Assembly: GCF_004212215.1 (NCBI RefSeq)
Contig: NZ_QVFV01000001.1
Location: 692,814 to 756,813, forward strand
From: Leptolyngbya iicbica LK
GTDB lineage: Bacteria; Cyanobacteriota; Cyanobacteriia; Phormidesmidales; Phormidesmidaceae
Direction of reading: 5' to 3'
DNA length: 64,000 bases
Position numbers and translations under genes: made by a program
Shown: in pieces, positions 1 to 8,950 of the stretch
How the letters are laid out: each line of letters starts with the position of its first letter
How positions within the stretch are numbered: position 1 is the stretch's first letter
Notes under the pieces: model-generated
Told to the model about the DNA's origin: nothing
Database searches by the model: none
The model's input: only the letters and a program-made list of their open reading frames with translations

Positions 1-626
1 ATGGCAAACACATACGCCTGAATCACGCCGACCAGCAGTCCAAACGCCTGCATCACCACAGGAAAGAACAGCGGCACAATGGACAGCAAAATCGCCACCA
101 GCAAACTCGTGCTCATGACATTGCCAAAAAGCCGAATGGCGAGGGCGATCGTGCGCGAAAGTTCACTGATGAGGTTGAACGGCAGCATGACTGGCGTCGG
201 CTCGATGTAATGCTGGAGATAGCGTCCCCACCCCAAACTTTGAATGCCAAACAAGGGCACGGCGATGAACACGCACAGAGCCAAGGCCAGCGTGGTAGAC
301 AGTGACGCCGCTGGCGACATCAGGCCGGGGATGATCTCGATAATGTTAGCGGTCGCAATGAACAAGAATAAGGTGCCGATAAACGGCAAAAAGGGCCGCG
401 CATCCTGACGGCTGGCGTCGCCGATTTGGTCACGCATGGCGGTCACGATAATTTCGACTCCGTGCTGCCAGCGCGATATGCGGTCTGGCCCGACGGCGAG
501 GTGGCGCGTCACCCACCCGGCCATGAAGACTAGCACCAGCATCGTCACCCAGGAAAACACCAGCGTCGCATTGAGCTTAAAAAAGCCAGACTGCCAGTAA
601 ATGATGTGGTCAGGGGTGATTTCCAT
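1..626 (-). CDS. atpB: F1Fo ATP synthase subunit a, N-ATPase type (partial)
   Basis: Membrane subunit a forms the half-channels through which Na+ or H+ reaches the c-ring. Seen: reading leftwards from the ATG at 624-626, the protein begins M-E-I-T-P-D-H and runs about 208 codons to the window edge without a stop. It contains several hydrophobic helices, the phrase E-L-S-R-T-I-A-L-A-I-R-L-F-G-N (the conserved helix with the essential Arg) and G-V-I-Q-A-Y-V-F-A near the end, which is typical of the subunit a C-terminus. It starts 4 bases after the atpR stop, so the two are co-transcribed. Pairing with atpR, a gene found only in N-type ATPases, makes this the accessory rather than the housekeeping enzyme. 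The last few codons lie outside the window. Confidence 0.88.
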   Translation of the reverse strand, partial: MEITPDHIIYWQSGFFKLNATLVFSWVTMLVLVFMAGWVTRHLAVGPDRISRWQHGVEIIVTAMRDQIGDASRQDARPFLPFIGTLFLFIATANIIEIIPGLMSPAASLSTTLALALCVFIAVPLFGIQSLGWGRYLQHYIEPTPVMLPFNLISELSRTIALAIRLFGNVMSTSLLVAILLSIVPLFFPVVMQAFGLLVGVIQAYVFA

Positions 627-630
627 CGGC

Positions 631-924
631 TTACCCCACCGCGTCCGGGGTGCGCGATCGCCCCAACGGCAAGCGCCGCATCAGCATGAACCGGGCCGTG
701 ACAAACCCGACCAGTCCCGCGATCGCTCGCCGCCAATCGCCCTGCATAATCAGGTAAAAGCCGAGGAGCGCGATCGCCATGCGCCCAAAGTAGCTGCCCA
801 CCATCAGCCGCACCGGCCACCCCGTGGTGGGCAACTGACGCACCGTAAACCACAGGCTGCCAAAGAAAAAGCCGCCTAACCCCGCACCCGCCAAAAAAGC
901 CAGGATCAAAGTGCCCGCTGACAT
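631..924 (-). CDS. atpR: N-ATPase subunit AtpR
   Basis: A 97-residue membrane protein with three hydrophobic segments: around residues 3-25 (with a G-A-G-L-G-G-F-F-F-G-S-L-W pattern), around 40-60 (Y-F-G-R-M-A-I-A-L-L-G-F-Y) and around 65-82. In N-type ATPase operons the usual order is atpD-C-Q-R-B-E-F-A-G, and AtpR is thought to stabilise the c-subunit or assist assembly. Here it sits directly before subunit a (4-base gap), which fits that order. An excellent Shine-Dalgarno, AAGGAGGT, lies 5 bases before the ATG. Odd point: nothing resembling atpQ, atpC or atpD lies upstream, so atpR appears to lead the transcript. The family assignment rests on the TM pattern plus the neighbour and is fairly secure. 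Confidence 0.82.
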   Translation of the reverse strand: MSAGTLILAFLAGAGLGGFFFGSLWFTVRQLPTTGWPVRLMVGSYFGRMAIALLGFYLIMQGDWRRAIAGLVGFVTARFMLMRRLPLGRSRTPDAVG

Positions 925-1365
925 CTTTTACCTCCTTGCAGCGTTGATGCGAAAAATCACTGCTGTCTCGATGGTAAGCAACGATCAGCGGGAAATTTCC
1001 TGGCTGACGGAAGACTTAAAGTTCGAGTTGCAAAAGTTCAACTCTTGGCCCCTCTACTTACCAGTGCATCTTGTGGGGCGTCTCAGACTTGACGCGATCG
1101 CGGCCTTTTTTAGCCGAATCGCATGATCGCTGGGTCGCTGAGAGCCACAATGTAGAAAGGCTCGGTTTGTAAACATACACTGCTGCAACGCCAGGAAATC
1201 GGAGCTGTGAGCTAGGTTGAAGGCGTTGGGGCTGCTCTGGATATGGTTCGTCGCCGGATGCGGCGCTGTGTTTATCGCCCCGAGTCCACCGGCCACATCG
1301 CTCTGCTCAACGACGCTCGCGATGTTGCCCATCCTGGAGTGATCGCCCCTCCGCCATTAATTGCC
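925..1365. other. Intergenic region upstream of atpR, no gene seen
   Basis: About 440 bases between the divergent atpR and the coiled-coil gene. I looked for atpQ, which normally precedes atpR, in the minus-strand frames and found only short, non-hydrophobic open frames. Apart from the atpR ribosome binding site (AAGGAGGT at about 930-937, minus strand) and one GCGATCGC (1095-1102), I see no defined element. It presumably holds both divergent promoters. Confidence 0.6.
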
Positions 1366-1704
1366 ATGTCATTTTCCCGCCCCCCTAGCCGCATTCATCC
1401 CAAAGTCAGTACGATGCCTCGACAACAGTCCGAGTCGTCGCACTATTTGAATCTGTACAAACTCACCGTCGAGCGCAAACGGCTGCATCAAGAACTCAGT
1501 AGCTTGGAGAAGCGCCGCGATCGCATCCAAAATCGGCTCGCGGCTTTAGACCAAGAAATTGATCACCTCAGCAACCAAGCCCGGGAAATGGGTGAAACCA
1601 GTGCGCCGACGCCGCGATCGCTATCAGAACCCAACAGCGTCATTTATCCACCCGCCAGAACCGATCAGGCTGATCCGTACAAAACCGTCACATTGGATTA
1701 TTAA
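1366..1704 (+). CDS. Small coiled-coil protein, gas-vesicle GvpV-like
   Basis: A 112-residue soluble protein. Seen: an N-terminal phrase H-P-K-V-S-T-M-P-R-Q, then Y-L-N-L-Y-K-L-T-V-E-R-K-R-L and a long charged heptad-rich helix (L-E-K-R-R-D-R-I-Q-N-R-L-A-A-L-D-Q-E), followed by a short, probably disordered tail. The S-T-M-P-R segment followed by Y-L-x-x-Y-K-L and a coiled coil resembles what I remember of cyanobacterial GvpV-type gas vesicle accessory proteins. No gvpA/gvpC is visible here, so the gas vesicle role is uncertain. I chose the ATG at 1366; the frame stays open up to 1243, and an internal ATG at 1414 is the next alternative. It could simply be a cyanobacterial coiled-coil protein of unknown role. 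Confidence 0.6.
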   Translation: MSFSRPPSRIHPKVSTMPRQQSESSHYLNLYKLTVERKRLHQELSSLEKRRDRIQNRLAALDQEIDHLSNQAREMGETSAPTPRSLSEPNSVIYPPARTDQADPYKTVTLDY

Positions 1705-1834
1705 GTTTAATTTTTTCGCGCTTCAGAGCCGGCACAACGGTTGCTAGTTGGTAGATATCGGCAGGGTTGTGGCGCCTTTGTCTGACCGCAGTGACTGAAT
1801 TTGGCATAATGCTCTGACCGAGTCAGAAAGCCCT

Positions 1835-3097
1835 ATGTCTCCGACTGAGATTTTGCGCCAATTATTTGATACTGCAGTGGCCGCCGCTCAACCTGAATGC
1901 CGCATCCCCGCCTTTTTGCCACCGCCCCCCAAGGGCAAGACGGTGGTGGTCGGGGCTGGTAAGTCGGCGGCGGCGATGGCCCGGGCAGTCGAACAAGCCT
2001 GGTCGGAACCCTTGTCGGGGGTGGTGGTCACCCGTTACGGGCATGGTGCCGCGACCCAACGAGTGGAAGTGTTGGAAGCGGCGCATCCCGTCCCCGATGC
2101 CAATGGGATGGCGGCGGCGGAGCGCATTCTTGAAACGGTGACGCCGCTGGGGGCCGACGATTTGGTGATTTGCCTGATTTCCGGCGGGGGGTCAGCGCTG
2201 TTAACCCTGCCTCCCGTCGGTATTGGGTTAGAAGTGTTGGCCGATTTGAATCGGCAACTGCTGCGATCGGGCGCAGATATTGGCGAAATGAATGCCGTGC
2301 GCAAGAATCTCTCTCGCTCTAGCGGCGGGCGATTGGCGGCGGCGGCGTATCCGGCTCAGGTGGTGTCGTTGCTGATCTCCGACGTGCCGGGGGATGACCT
2401 GCGGGCGATCGCCTCGGGTCCCACGGTGGGTGACACGGCGACGGCTCAGGATGCGCTGCGCATTTTGCAGAAATACGACATTCATGTACCGCCGGAGGTG
2501 TTGGCCTATTTGCAAGCGAACCCGGATCCGGTCATCGCCCCGGGGGATGAGCGCCTGAGCACCACCACCAATCACCTGATCGCCGCGCCGCAGCAATCGC
2601 TGGAAGCCGCCGCCCAGAAGGCGCAAGCGTTAGGCTACCAACCGCTGATTTTGGGCAGTGCGATCGAGGGCGAGGCTCGCCAGGTGGGCATTGTGCATGC
2701 AGGCATTGTGCAGCAAGTGGTGCAGTATCAGCAGCCGATCGCGCCGCCTTGCATCATTCTCTCGGGGGGAGAGACCACCGTAACCGTGACTGGAGAAGCG
2801 GGGAAAGGAGGCCGCAACAGCGAATTTTTGCTCTCCCTCGCGGTAGCGCTCAAAGGGCGAGAAAAGGTGTGGGCGATCGCCTGCGATACCGATGGCATTG
2901 ATGGCAGTGAAGATAATGCCGGAGCCGTGATTTGGCCGACCATCGTGCCCCAGGGTCGCGATCGCGGCTTCAAAGCGGGGGAGCTGCTGGCAGCCCACGA
3001 TAGCTATTCGTTCTTTGAGGGGGTGGAGGCACTGGTGACCACTGGCCCCACCCTCACCAATGTGAATGACTTTCGCGCCATCTTGATCGATGCCTAG
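1835..3097 (+). CDS. Glycerate 2-kinase, MOFRL family
   Basis: ATP-dependent kinase converting glycerate to 2-phosphoglycerate; in a cyanobacterium it would act at the end of photorespiratory or glyoxylate salvage. Seen in 420 residues: V-V-V-G-A-G-K-S-A-A-A-M-A near residue 36, the glycine-rich L-I-S-G-G-G-S-A-L-L and N-A-V-R-K-N-L-S in the N-terminal domain, S-D-V-P-G-D-D, and in the C-terminal MOFRL domain I-L-S-G-G-E-T-T-V-T-V-x-G, G-G-R-N-S-E and A-x-D-T-D-G-I-D-G. Length is normal for the family. The last 8 bases overlap the start of coaX, implying translational coupling. Kinase family is firm; the exact hydroxyl phosphorylated is from family knowledge. Confidence 0.9.
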   Translation: MSPTEILRQLFDTAVAAAQPECRIPAFLPPPPKGKTVVVGAGKSAAAMARAVEQAWSEPLSGVVVTRYGHGAATQRVEVLEAAHPVPDANGMAAAERILETVTPLGADDLVICLISGGGSALLTLPPVGIGLEVLADLNRQLLRSGADIGEMNAVRKNLSRSSGGRLAAAAYPAQVVSLLISDVPGDDLRAIASGPTVGDTATAQDALRILQKYDIHVPPEVLAYLQANPDPVIAPGDERLSTTTNHLIAAPQQSLEAAAQKAQALGYQPLILGSAIEGEARQVGIVHAGIVQQVVQYQQPIAPPCIILSGGETTVTVTGEAGKGGRNSEFLLSLAVALKGREKVWAIACDTDGIDGSEDNAGAVIWPTIVPQGRDRGFKAGELLAAHDSYSFFEGVEALVTTGPTLTNVNDFRAILIDA

Positions 3098-3947
3098 TTC
3101 GTCCTCTGCATCCTCCTCGGCGGCGCCGTGGTTGGGGCTGGTGGTGGGCAACACGCGACTGCACTGGGGACTCTTTTATCAACAGCAGTGGCAGGCCGTT
3201 TGGCACACACCCCATTTAACGGCGCCTCAAGTGGCAGCGTTGATTGATCAACAGTTTGACCTGGCAGCCTGGCGATCGCTCCAACTGCTCGATCAGGACA
3301 CGCTCGACGAGTTGGCCCCGCTCACAGCCATTGCGACATCCCCATCGCCCCTGCGGCTATATGGCGCTTCCGTCGTCCCGGCCCAAACGGCACTGTGGCA
3401 GAGCTATTCTGGCTTCCGAGAGGTGACGCTGGCCGACATTCCCCTCGCCAATCTGTATCCCAGCCTAGGCATCGATCGCGCGTTGAACTTGCTGGGGGCG
3501 GGCGATCGCTACGGTTGGCCCATCCTGGTCATTGATGCGGGCACGGCGCTGACCTTCACCGCTGGCACGGCAGAGCGCTTCATCGGCGGAGCCATTTTGC
3601 CGGGACTGACCACCCAGTTCGCCACCTTAGCCGCCAACACCGCCAATTTGCCGACGGCTCACCTGCCGACAGCACTGCCATCGCGTTGGGCTAGCAATAC
3701 CGCCGCCGCCATCCACAGTGGCGTCATCTATGGCACGTTAGCCACCCTGACCGACTATCTCCAAGCCTGGCAGCAGGAGTATCCCACGGGGTATGTGGTG
3801 TTGACCGGGGGCGATGGTTCCCGCCTTTATCAGTGGTGGCAGCAGCACCATCAAAAAACGCCAGGAATGGCCGTAGAGCCGCACCTGACGTTTTTCGGTT
3901 TAAGTCGTCTCCAGCCTGCTTTGCTGGCTACAGACCCGCAATTCTAG
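3090..3947 (+). CDS. coaX: Type III pantothenate kinase
   Basis: Phosphorylates pantothenate in the first step of coenzyme A synthesis, using the potassium-dependent CoaX fold. Seen: N-terminal L-V-V-G-N-T-R-L-H-W-G (the phosphate-binding loop), S-L-G-I-D-R-A-L-N-L-L-G-A, V-I-D-A-G-T-A-L-T-F and G-G-A-I-L-P-G-L, all CoaX hallmarks. The usual Asp before G-N-T/S is a Val here; I recall similar substitutions in other cyanobacterial CoaX proteins, so this need not mean inactivity. The start overlaps the glycerate kinase stop by 8 bases. Its 3' end overlaps the convergent M48 protease gene by 20 bases. 285 residues, somewhat longer than typical bacterial CoaX. Confidence 0.88.
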   Translation: MPSSSSASSSAAPWLGLVVGNTRLHWGLFYQQQWQAVWHTPHLTAPQVAALIDQQFDLAAWRSLQLLDQDTLDELAPLTAIATSPSPLRLYGASVVPAQTALWQSYSGFREVTLADIPLANLYPSLGIDRALNLLGAGDRYGWPILVIDAGTALTFTAGTAERFIGGAILPGLTTQFATLAANTANLPTAHLPTALPSRWASNTAAAIHSGVIYGTLATLTDYLQAWQQEYPTGYVVLTGGDGSRLYQWWQQHHQKTPGMAVEPHLTFFGLSRLQPALLATDPQF

Positions 3948-4773
3948 AGCGATAGATTTCCGGGTTGGTGCCGTAGGTCGCCTCTTCCCGGTGCGAATCG
4001 GCATACATTTCCTGCAGTCGGTTCACTCGGTTGCCGGGATCCGGGTGAGAGCTAAAAAATTCGGGCGTGCCGCTGCGCAGGTTTTGCATGAAGGAAATCA
4101 AGCCCCGTTGGTCATACCCCGCTTGTCCCAGGTTTTCGTAACCCAGTTCATCTGCCTCGTACTCAGCGGTGCGGCTATTGGGCAAAAACAGCGCCAGCTG
4201 CACGCCAATATTGACCAAGTCGTCTTGTGAAACTCCGAGTGCGCCGACAATGCCGTTGGCCAAAGTGATCTCCCGCATCCGGTTGATGGAGTGGCGACCC
4301 ACAATGTGACCGATTTCGTGGGCAACGACCCCCGCCAGCTCGGCTTCATTGTTAGCGGCTTTAATCAACCCAGTGTTGAGGTAGACGAACCCGCCCGAGG
4401 TGGCAAAGGCATTGATGCTGTCGTCCGCCACGATTTGGAAGGTGTAGGGGATTTGGTTGCGATCGCTCACCATCGCCAACCGCTGCCCAATCTCGTTGAT
4501 GTATTGCGAAACAGGGACATCCTGTCTTAGCACCCGGATCCCTTGTCGCTTGAGGGCGCGATCCGTTTGGCGGCCAATGTCAACTTCCTGTTCATCACTC
4601 AAATTTGAGAGTTGAACATATTGGATACCGTTAAAAATGAGATCAAAAATATTGATATCCGCTTTGGATGGCTGGGGCGTGGTGACGACTAAACCCGTAG
4701 CCACCACGAGCGCGATCGCGCCATATAGCCAGCGCCGACTCAATCGTTTTAGTGAGTGCATCAAATCATTCAT
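3928..4773 (-). CDS. M48 family zinc metalloprotease, exported
   Basis: A membrane-anchored or periplasmic zinc protease of the BepA/Oma1-like M48 group, probably involved in envelope protein quality control. Seen in 281 residues: a basic N-terminus then a hydrophobic segment at about 16-30 ending P-Q-P-S-K-A, reading as a signal peptide or anchor; H-E-I-G-H at 152-156 with the following H (G-R-H-S); and E-Y-E-A-D-E-L-G supplying the third zinc ligand. N-A-F-A-T-S-G-G-F-V-Y is the conserved strand before the active site. It ends with P-D-P-G-N-R-V-N-R-L, also family-typical. Convergent with coaX and overlapping its 3' end by 20 bases. Substrate unknown. Confidence 0.9.
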   Translation of the reverse strand: MNDLMHSLKRLSRRWLYGAIALVVATGLVVTTPQPSKADINIFDLIFNGIQYVQLSNLSDEQEVDIGRQTDRALKRQGIRVLRQDVPVSQYINEIGQRLAMVSDRNQIPYTFQIVADDSINAFATSGGFVYLNTGLIKAANNEAELAGVVAHEIGHIVGRHSINRMREITLANGIVGALGVSQDDLVNIGVQLALFLPNSRTAEYEADELGYENLGQAGYDQRGLISFMQNLRSGTPEFFSSHPDPGNRVNRLQEMYADSHREEATYGTNPEIYRSRIAGL

Positions 4774-5072
4774 GAGTATTCTGTTCCTGCCCTTGCGTTG
4801 TTCTGGCTCCTCACATCCCCTATTCCTGCGAATAGAGTGCCTAAATTGGTGGCTTAACTCCCATTGACGTTAAAATTTGCCTCGAAGTTGCCAGCGGGGT
4901 GATTAAATATGTGTTTGATGACATTGCCCCCGTTACATAGCTGACGCACAGATTCGCGTTGCAGCTGCTGACGGTCTTTGCGCGTTGCCCAGTCCAAACC
5001 CTGACAGTCGTCAACGGGTTTGCAACGTGTGGATAAACGGCTGATTGCAATCACATAGAGGAAAGTCTCACA

Positions 5073-5615
5073 ATGCAAATTTTGGACGCTAAAGGTCGGC
5101 TGTTTGGCAAAGTCAGCTTGTTAGATATTGGAGCCGCTCTCATCATTTTGATGGTGTTAGTGGGAATTTTCATCTTTCCAGGAACCGGAGGCTCCGTGGC
5201 CCAAGTGGGCGGCGGCAATACTCGCCCCGTAGAAGTGGATGTCATGGTGCGGGGCTTAACGGTGTCTGATCCGGAAGGCTTCTTCCAAATGCTGCAAGAG
5301 TCCGAAACGACGAACGTCATCATTCGCAACCAGCCCCACGGCGAAGTGCGCATCCAAGACGTGCAGCAGCTACCGCGTAGCCAAGCGGTGCCGCAACCCG
5401 ATGGCACCGTCAAGTCCTTTCCCGATCCGCGCCCAGAGATGGACTACACCATTGATTTGCTGATCACCCTGGCCGATGATGCCCTGATCACCGATAACGG
5501 CCCGGTCGTCGGCAACAGCCCGGTCAAAATCGGCACGCAAATCCAAATTGAAGGCGACCTTTACAGCTTTTACACCAGCACGGTGGGGGTGCGCATTTTA
5601 GACGCCGAAAGTTAG
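5073..5615 (+). CDS. DUF4330 domain protein
   Basis: A 180-residue protein with one N-terminal membrane helix. Seen: M-Q-I-L-D-A-K-G-R-L-F-G-K-V-S-L-L-D followed by a hydrophobic stretch at about 20-40 (A-A-L-I-I-L-M-V-L-V-G-I-F-I-F), then an extracytoplasmic beta-rich part. The K-G-R-L-F-G-K-x-x-x-L-D start is the DUF4330 signature, widespread in cyanobacteria and of unknown function. GAGG about 12 bases upstream of the ATG is the likely ribosome binding site. The next small membrane gene follows after 31 bases and is probably co-transcribed. Confidence 0.82.
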   Translation: MQILDAKGRLFGKVSLLDIGAALIILMVLVGIFIFPGTGGSVAQVGGGNTRPVEVDVMVRGLTVSDPEGFFQMLQESETTNVIIRNQPHGEVRIQDVQQLPRSQAVPQPDGTVKSFPDPRPEMDYTIDLLITLADDALITDNGPVVGNSPVKIGTQIQIEGDLYSFYTSTVGVRILDAES

Positions 5616-5646
5616 GCTAGGGCCGTTGACGTTCGGGCTCACGAAC

Positions 5647-5982
5647 ATGGCTGGTTCACGCTCTATCAAGCGATCGTCCCACCTCAATCGGTGGGTTGCC
5701 TTGTTCTTACTCTCGATGCTGGTGCCGCCCGTGCTGATCAGCCTGTCGTGGATTCTGCCGGGCGCGATCGCGGTGATCCAAACGGGCAGTTGTCCCCCCG
5801 CGCCACCCGATATTCCGCCTCATCCGTGTTCCCTGGGCCAGTATTTGGTGCGCATGACGGTGGGTGCCTGGGCATTGATGGGGCACCTGCTAACGTGGAT
5901 GGCCTGGTTCGCAGTGAATTTCGTTCTCTGGGGCGTGGGATTGTTTGGCGTGGCCCTCTATCGCAGTTGGCGATCGCACTAA
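5647..5982 (+). CDS. Small membrane protein of unknown function
   Basis: Not recognised. The product (111 residues from the ATG; an in-frame TTG at 5626 would add 7) has a basic N-terminus, a hydrophobic segment (W-V-A-L-F-L-L-S-M-L-V-P-P-V-L-I-S-L-S-W), a proline- and cysteine-containing loop (G-S-C-P-P-A-P-P-D-I-P-P-H-P-C-S) that may form a disulfide on the outer face, and a second long hydrophobic part near the C-terminus. Two or three membrane helices are likely. It follows the DUF4330 gene on the same strand, so a shared envelope role is possible but unproven. Confidence 0.55.
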   Translation: MAGSRSIKRSSHLNRWVALFLLSMLVPPVLISLSWILPGAIAVIQTGSCPPAPPDIPPHPCSLGQYLVRMTVGAWALMGHLLTWMAWFAVNFVLWGVGLFGVALYRSWRSH

Positions 5983-6232
5983 GGCATGGGGATTTAATGA
6001 TGTGTAGACAGCTGTCTCGGCTGCTCCAGTGCAGACAAAATACCGGCCCGACAAAACTTGGTTTTCATCAAATCCTGATGCCTCAGCCCACCTGACATTT
6101 TCCCCTTTTGAGCGGGCTCCTGGGTCAAAGTCACCTGGCCACCCTGAGCGGCTGGGCCTCCCACCATCCGAGCAGCACCTGTTCCCCAGCGACTTACAAT
6201 ACGGGCTGGGAGATTGTGAGGCAGCCATCACC

Positions 6233-8806
6233 ATGGCGAAAGCGCCAACTAGCTGGGTCGAAGATATCGTACGGATAGGAGTGCTGTGGGGCGGCGCGAT
6301 CGCGATCGCGGCCATCTGGATCATGCTCGACCGCACGCCCCCCGCCTGGGATCAGGCCGAGCATTTGTCGCTCTCGATGAACTTTTGGTGGACGCTGCCC
6401 CACAGTTCCTGGTGGACTGCTGACGGCCTGCGTCATTTGTGGATGCTTTCCCCAAAATATCCCCCGGTGCTGTATTTGGTGACCGCGGGGGTGCATACGG
6501 TGTTCGGTCCGGGCGCAGATATCGCGATCGTCGCGAATGCCATCTTTGGGCTGATTTTGCTCATCGCGACCTACGGCCTCGGGCGGCATCTCTTCAGTCC
6601 CCAAATCGGCTTGCTGGCAGTCGGCCTCGTCCTGTTGATGCCGCGACTCGTCAAACTTTCGTTAGATTTTCAGCTTGACTATGCCCTGACCGCGCTGGTG
6701 GTGGCGAGTCTTTGGAGCCTCACGGTGTGGCGCGATGCACAGTCACCACTGCGGCAATGGCTTTGGGCCGGGGCCTTTGGCCTGAGCTACGGGCTGGCAT
6801 TAATGACGAAGCAGTCAGCCCTATTATTTTTGCTGGTGCCCTTACTCTGGGTCGTACTCGCTACGCTTTGGCGGCGTCGTTGGGGGCGCTTACTGCAACT
6901 CGTGGTCGCGGGCCTGTTAACACTGGGCGTCATGCTGCCGTGGCTTTCGGTTAACTGGCTGTTTCAGTTCAGCATTATCGGCAATACGAATGTCGCCTCG
7001 GCCCAAGCGGAAGGCGACCCCATGCTCAACACCGTCGCCGCTTGGACGTATTACTGGCGTGATCTGCCCTCGGCTATTTCTTGGGGGCTGCTCATTGTGC
7101 CGTTAGTGGGGTTGGTGCTGTGGGCCGTGGGCCTGTTACCTGGTCGCAAATCAACCTTGCAGCTAGACGGCACTCCAGCGGGACGACTCTGGCTACTGGC
7201 CTACATCGTCGGGGGGTATGTGCTGTGGTCGGGCATTGTCAACAAGGACTTGCGATACATTGCCCCGGTGTTGCCCGCGATCTCGGTCCTGCTCGCCTGG
7301 GGCTTGGCCTGCTGGTGGCGCAAATGGCCCTGGGTGACGACTGCAACTTATCTGGTGGGACTGTTGACGGCTTTACTCACCCTGTTTCCCACGGGATTGC
7401 CCAGTTTGGATTGGGTGAGCCAGACCCTTGCCCCCAACGCGACCTTTTATCCCTACCTGGGCGAGCCTTACCCCCACGATGAGGTGATCGCCCAGGTGGC
7501 CCAAACCCAGCCCTACCAGCTTTCCACCGTGGGGGGGCTGCAATCCACAGCGGCGTTTAATCAGCACACCGTCAGCTACTACGGCAAGCTGGCCGACTAT
7601 CAGGTGTATGGACGGCAGGTGGGCAGTCGCCCCAGCAAACATGAGCAAGATCTGCGATCGCTCTCCTGGTTTTACGCGCAAGGGGCGATCGACGCGCCTT
7701 GGCCGCCGCCAGCCAGCCCTGAGGATGAACAAGCCCAACTGGTCAATCTGTTAGCAGCCAGTCCCGACTTTGCGATCGACCAGACTTGGGATTTGCCCAA
7801 TGCCACCCGCCTCTACCTTTATCGACGGCAGCAGTTGCCCGTGACAGTGACCACATTGCCAGAAACGGCCTGCACCAGTGATATCCCACAGCTTCGTCGG
7901 ATTGATGTCCCCACGGCAGTGCCGCCGGGGCAACCGATTCCCGTGACTTATCAATGGGTGGGCCGTTGGGCCGCCCTCAGAACCGGGCTGGCCGTGCTGA
8001 CCTGGGAGCCCACTGCGACAGAAGCAAGTTCGGTCGTGCGGCCCTGGATTCATGATCACGGGATTGGCTTAGGCACCCTGCGGCCCCATCCCATCCAACC
8101 GCAGCAAACCACACTCAGTGCGGCAGAAATCAACCCTGACGGATGTTTCCAAATCATTGAACGAACGGCGACCTTGCCCCCAGCGATGACTCCCGCAGGC
8201 AATTACCGCTTAGTCGCCCGCTATGTGGATAAAGCGGGTCGCGAATCGGCGCCCTTGTCAATTCCGGCAACGGCGATCGCGCTATCTCCCACAGCGGCCA
8301 GCATCGCGGCTCCGGAGGTAGATTGGGTGACGCAACTACGCGAAGTCAGCCAACTCTTGCCCCTGGGCCCCGACTATTTGGACGAGGTCTTTGATCCCAT
8401 TGGGCGGTTGAATCTATACGATCCAATCCAAAACTATTTAGTCCAGGCTGAGCAGAGCCTGCAGCGCCGCTGGGAGGGTCCCGACGATGCTGTGAACTAT
8501 GGTTACGGGCTCGTTCTCTCACAGGTCTTGCAACTCAAGGTCGATGAGGCGATCGCATCCCTAGAGCTCTTGGCCCAGCAAGATGCCGCCAATCCCTATG
8601 TCCATGCCTATTTAGGCTTCGTTAATCTGTATGCTTGGCGACCTCGCGCGGCTCAGGCAGCGCTAGCTCCCGCTTTGGCCATGGCTCCTGATGTGCCAGA
8701 AATTCAAGGCTTGAGTGCGATCGCGGCGTTGATGCAAGGCAACCTCTGGAGCGCCTGGCAAGCCGGGCAACAGGCGATCGCGTTACTCAATGCTGACGCT
8801 GAATGA
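6233..8806 (+). CDS. GT39-type membrane glycosyltransferase with TPR tail
   Basis: An 857-residue polytopic membrane protein of the ArnT/PMT (GT-C fold) superfamily, which moves a sugar from a polyprenyl-phosphate donor to protein or lipid. Seen: first membrane helix, then P-P-A-W-D-Q-A-E-H, matching the conserved acidic loop after TM1; about ten hydrophobic helices over the first 430 residues; L-S-P-K-Y-P-P; a soluble periplasmic domain; and near the C-terminus alpha-helical repeats with A-N-P-Y-V-H-A-Y-L-G-F-V-N-L-Y resembling TPRs. I start at ATG 6233 because the open frame upstream (to 6029) is low-complexity and not family-like. Convergent with kaiA. The TPR-like tail is unusual and may bind a partner or acceptor. 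Confidence 0.78.
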   Translation: MAKAPTSWVEDIVRIGVLWGGAIAIAAIWIMLDRTPPAWDQAEHLSLSMNFWWTLPHSSWWTADGLRHLWMLSPKYPPVLYLVTAGVHTVFGPGADIAIVANAIFGLILLIATYGLGRHLFSPQIGLLAVGLVLLMPRLVKLSLDFQLDYALTALVVASLWSLTVWRDAQSPLRQWLWAGAFGLSYGLALMTKQSALLFLLVPLLWVVLATLWRRRWGRLLQLVVAGLLTLGVMLPWLSVNWLFQFSIIGNTNVASAQAEGDPMLNTVAAWTYYWRDLPSAISWGLLIVPLVGLVLWAVGLLPGRKSTLQLDGTPAGRLWLLAYIVGGYVLWSGIVNKDLRYIAPVLPAISVLLAWGLACWWRKWPWVTTATYLVGLLTALLTLFPTGLPSLDWVSQTLAPNATFYPYLGEPYPHDEVIAQVAQTQPYQLSTVGGLQSTAAFNQHTVSYYGKLADYQVYGRQVGSRPSKHEQDLRSLSWFYAQGAIDAPWPPPASPEDEQAQLVNLLAASPDFAIDQTWDLPNATRLYLYRRQQLPVTVTTLPETACTSDIPQLRRIDVPTAVPPGQPIPVTYQWVGRWAALRTGLAVLTWEPTATEASSVVRPWIHDHGIGLGTLRPHPIQPQQTTLSAAEINPDGCFQIIERTATLPPAMTPAGNYRLVARYVDKAGRESAPLSIPATAIALSPTAASIAAPEVDWVTQLREVSQLLPLGPDYLDEVFDPIGRLNLYDPIQNYLVQAEQSLQRRWEGPDDAVNYGYGLVLSQVLQLKVDEAIASLELLAQQDAANPYVHAYLGFVNLYAWRPRAAQAALAPALAMAPDVPEIQGLSAIAALMQGNLWSAWQAGQQAIALLNADAE

Positions 8807-8950
8807 GCCGACGATGGCGGAGCAATCTTCGTGCGGGTGACTCGGTGGGCGATCGCTTCCAGGCTCCGAGTATCCCCATTGAGCCATCTGTAATACCCCG
8901 AACATCCTAGGGGAACCAGTCGCCGCTAACCCGTCCCTAATGCTCCAGCC

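Noticed and set aside
911-1126. 71-codon frame overlapping the atpR start
   Set aside because: Not hydrophobic in the AtpQ pattern, no ribosome binding site, and overlaps atpR antisense.
1054-1332. 92-codon minus-strand frame in the place where atpQ would be
   Set aside because: Composition is polar and repetitive with no membrane helices, so it is not AtpQ and has no coding signs.
8807-8950. Search for a kaiB remnant downstream of kaiA
   Set aside because: Only 144 bases with no KaiB-like phrase in any frame.
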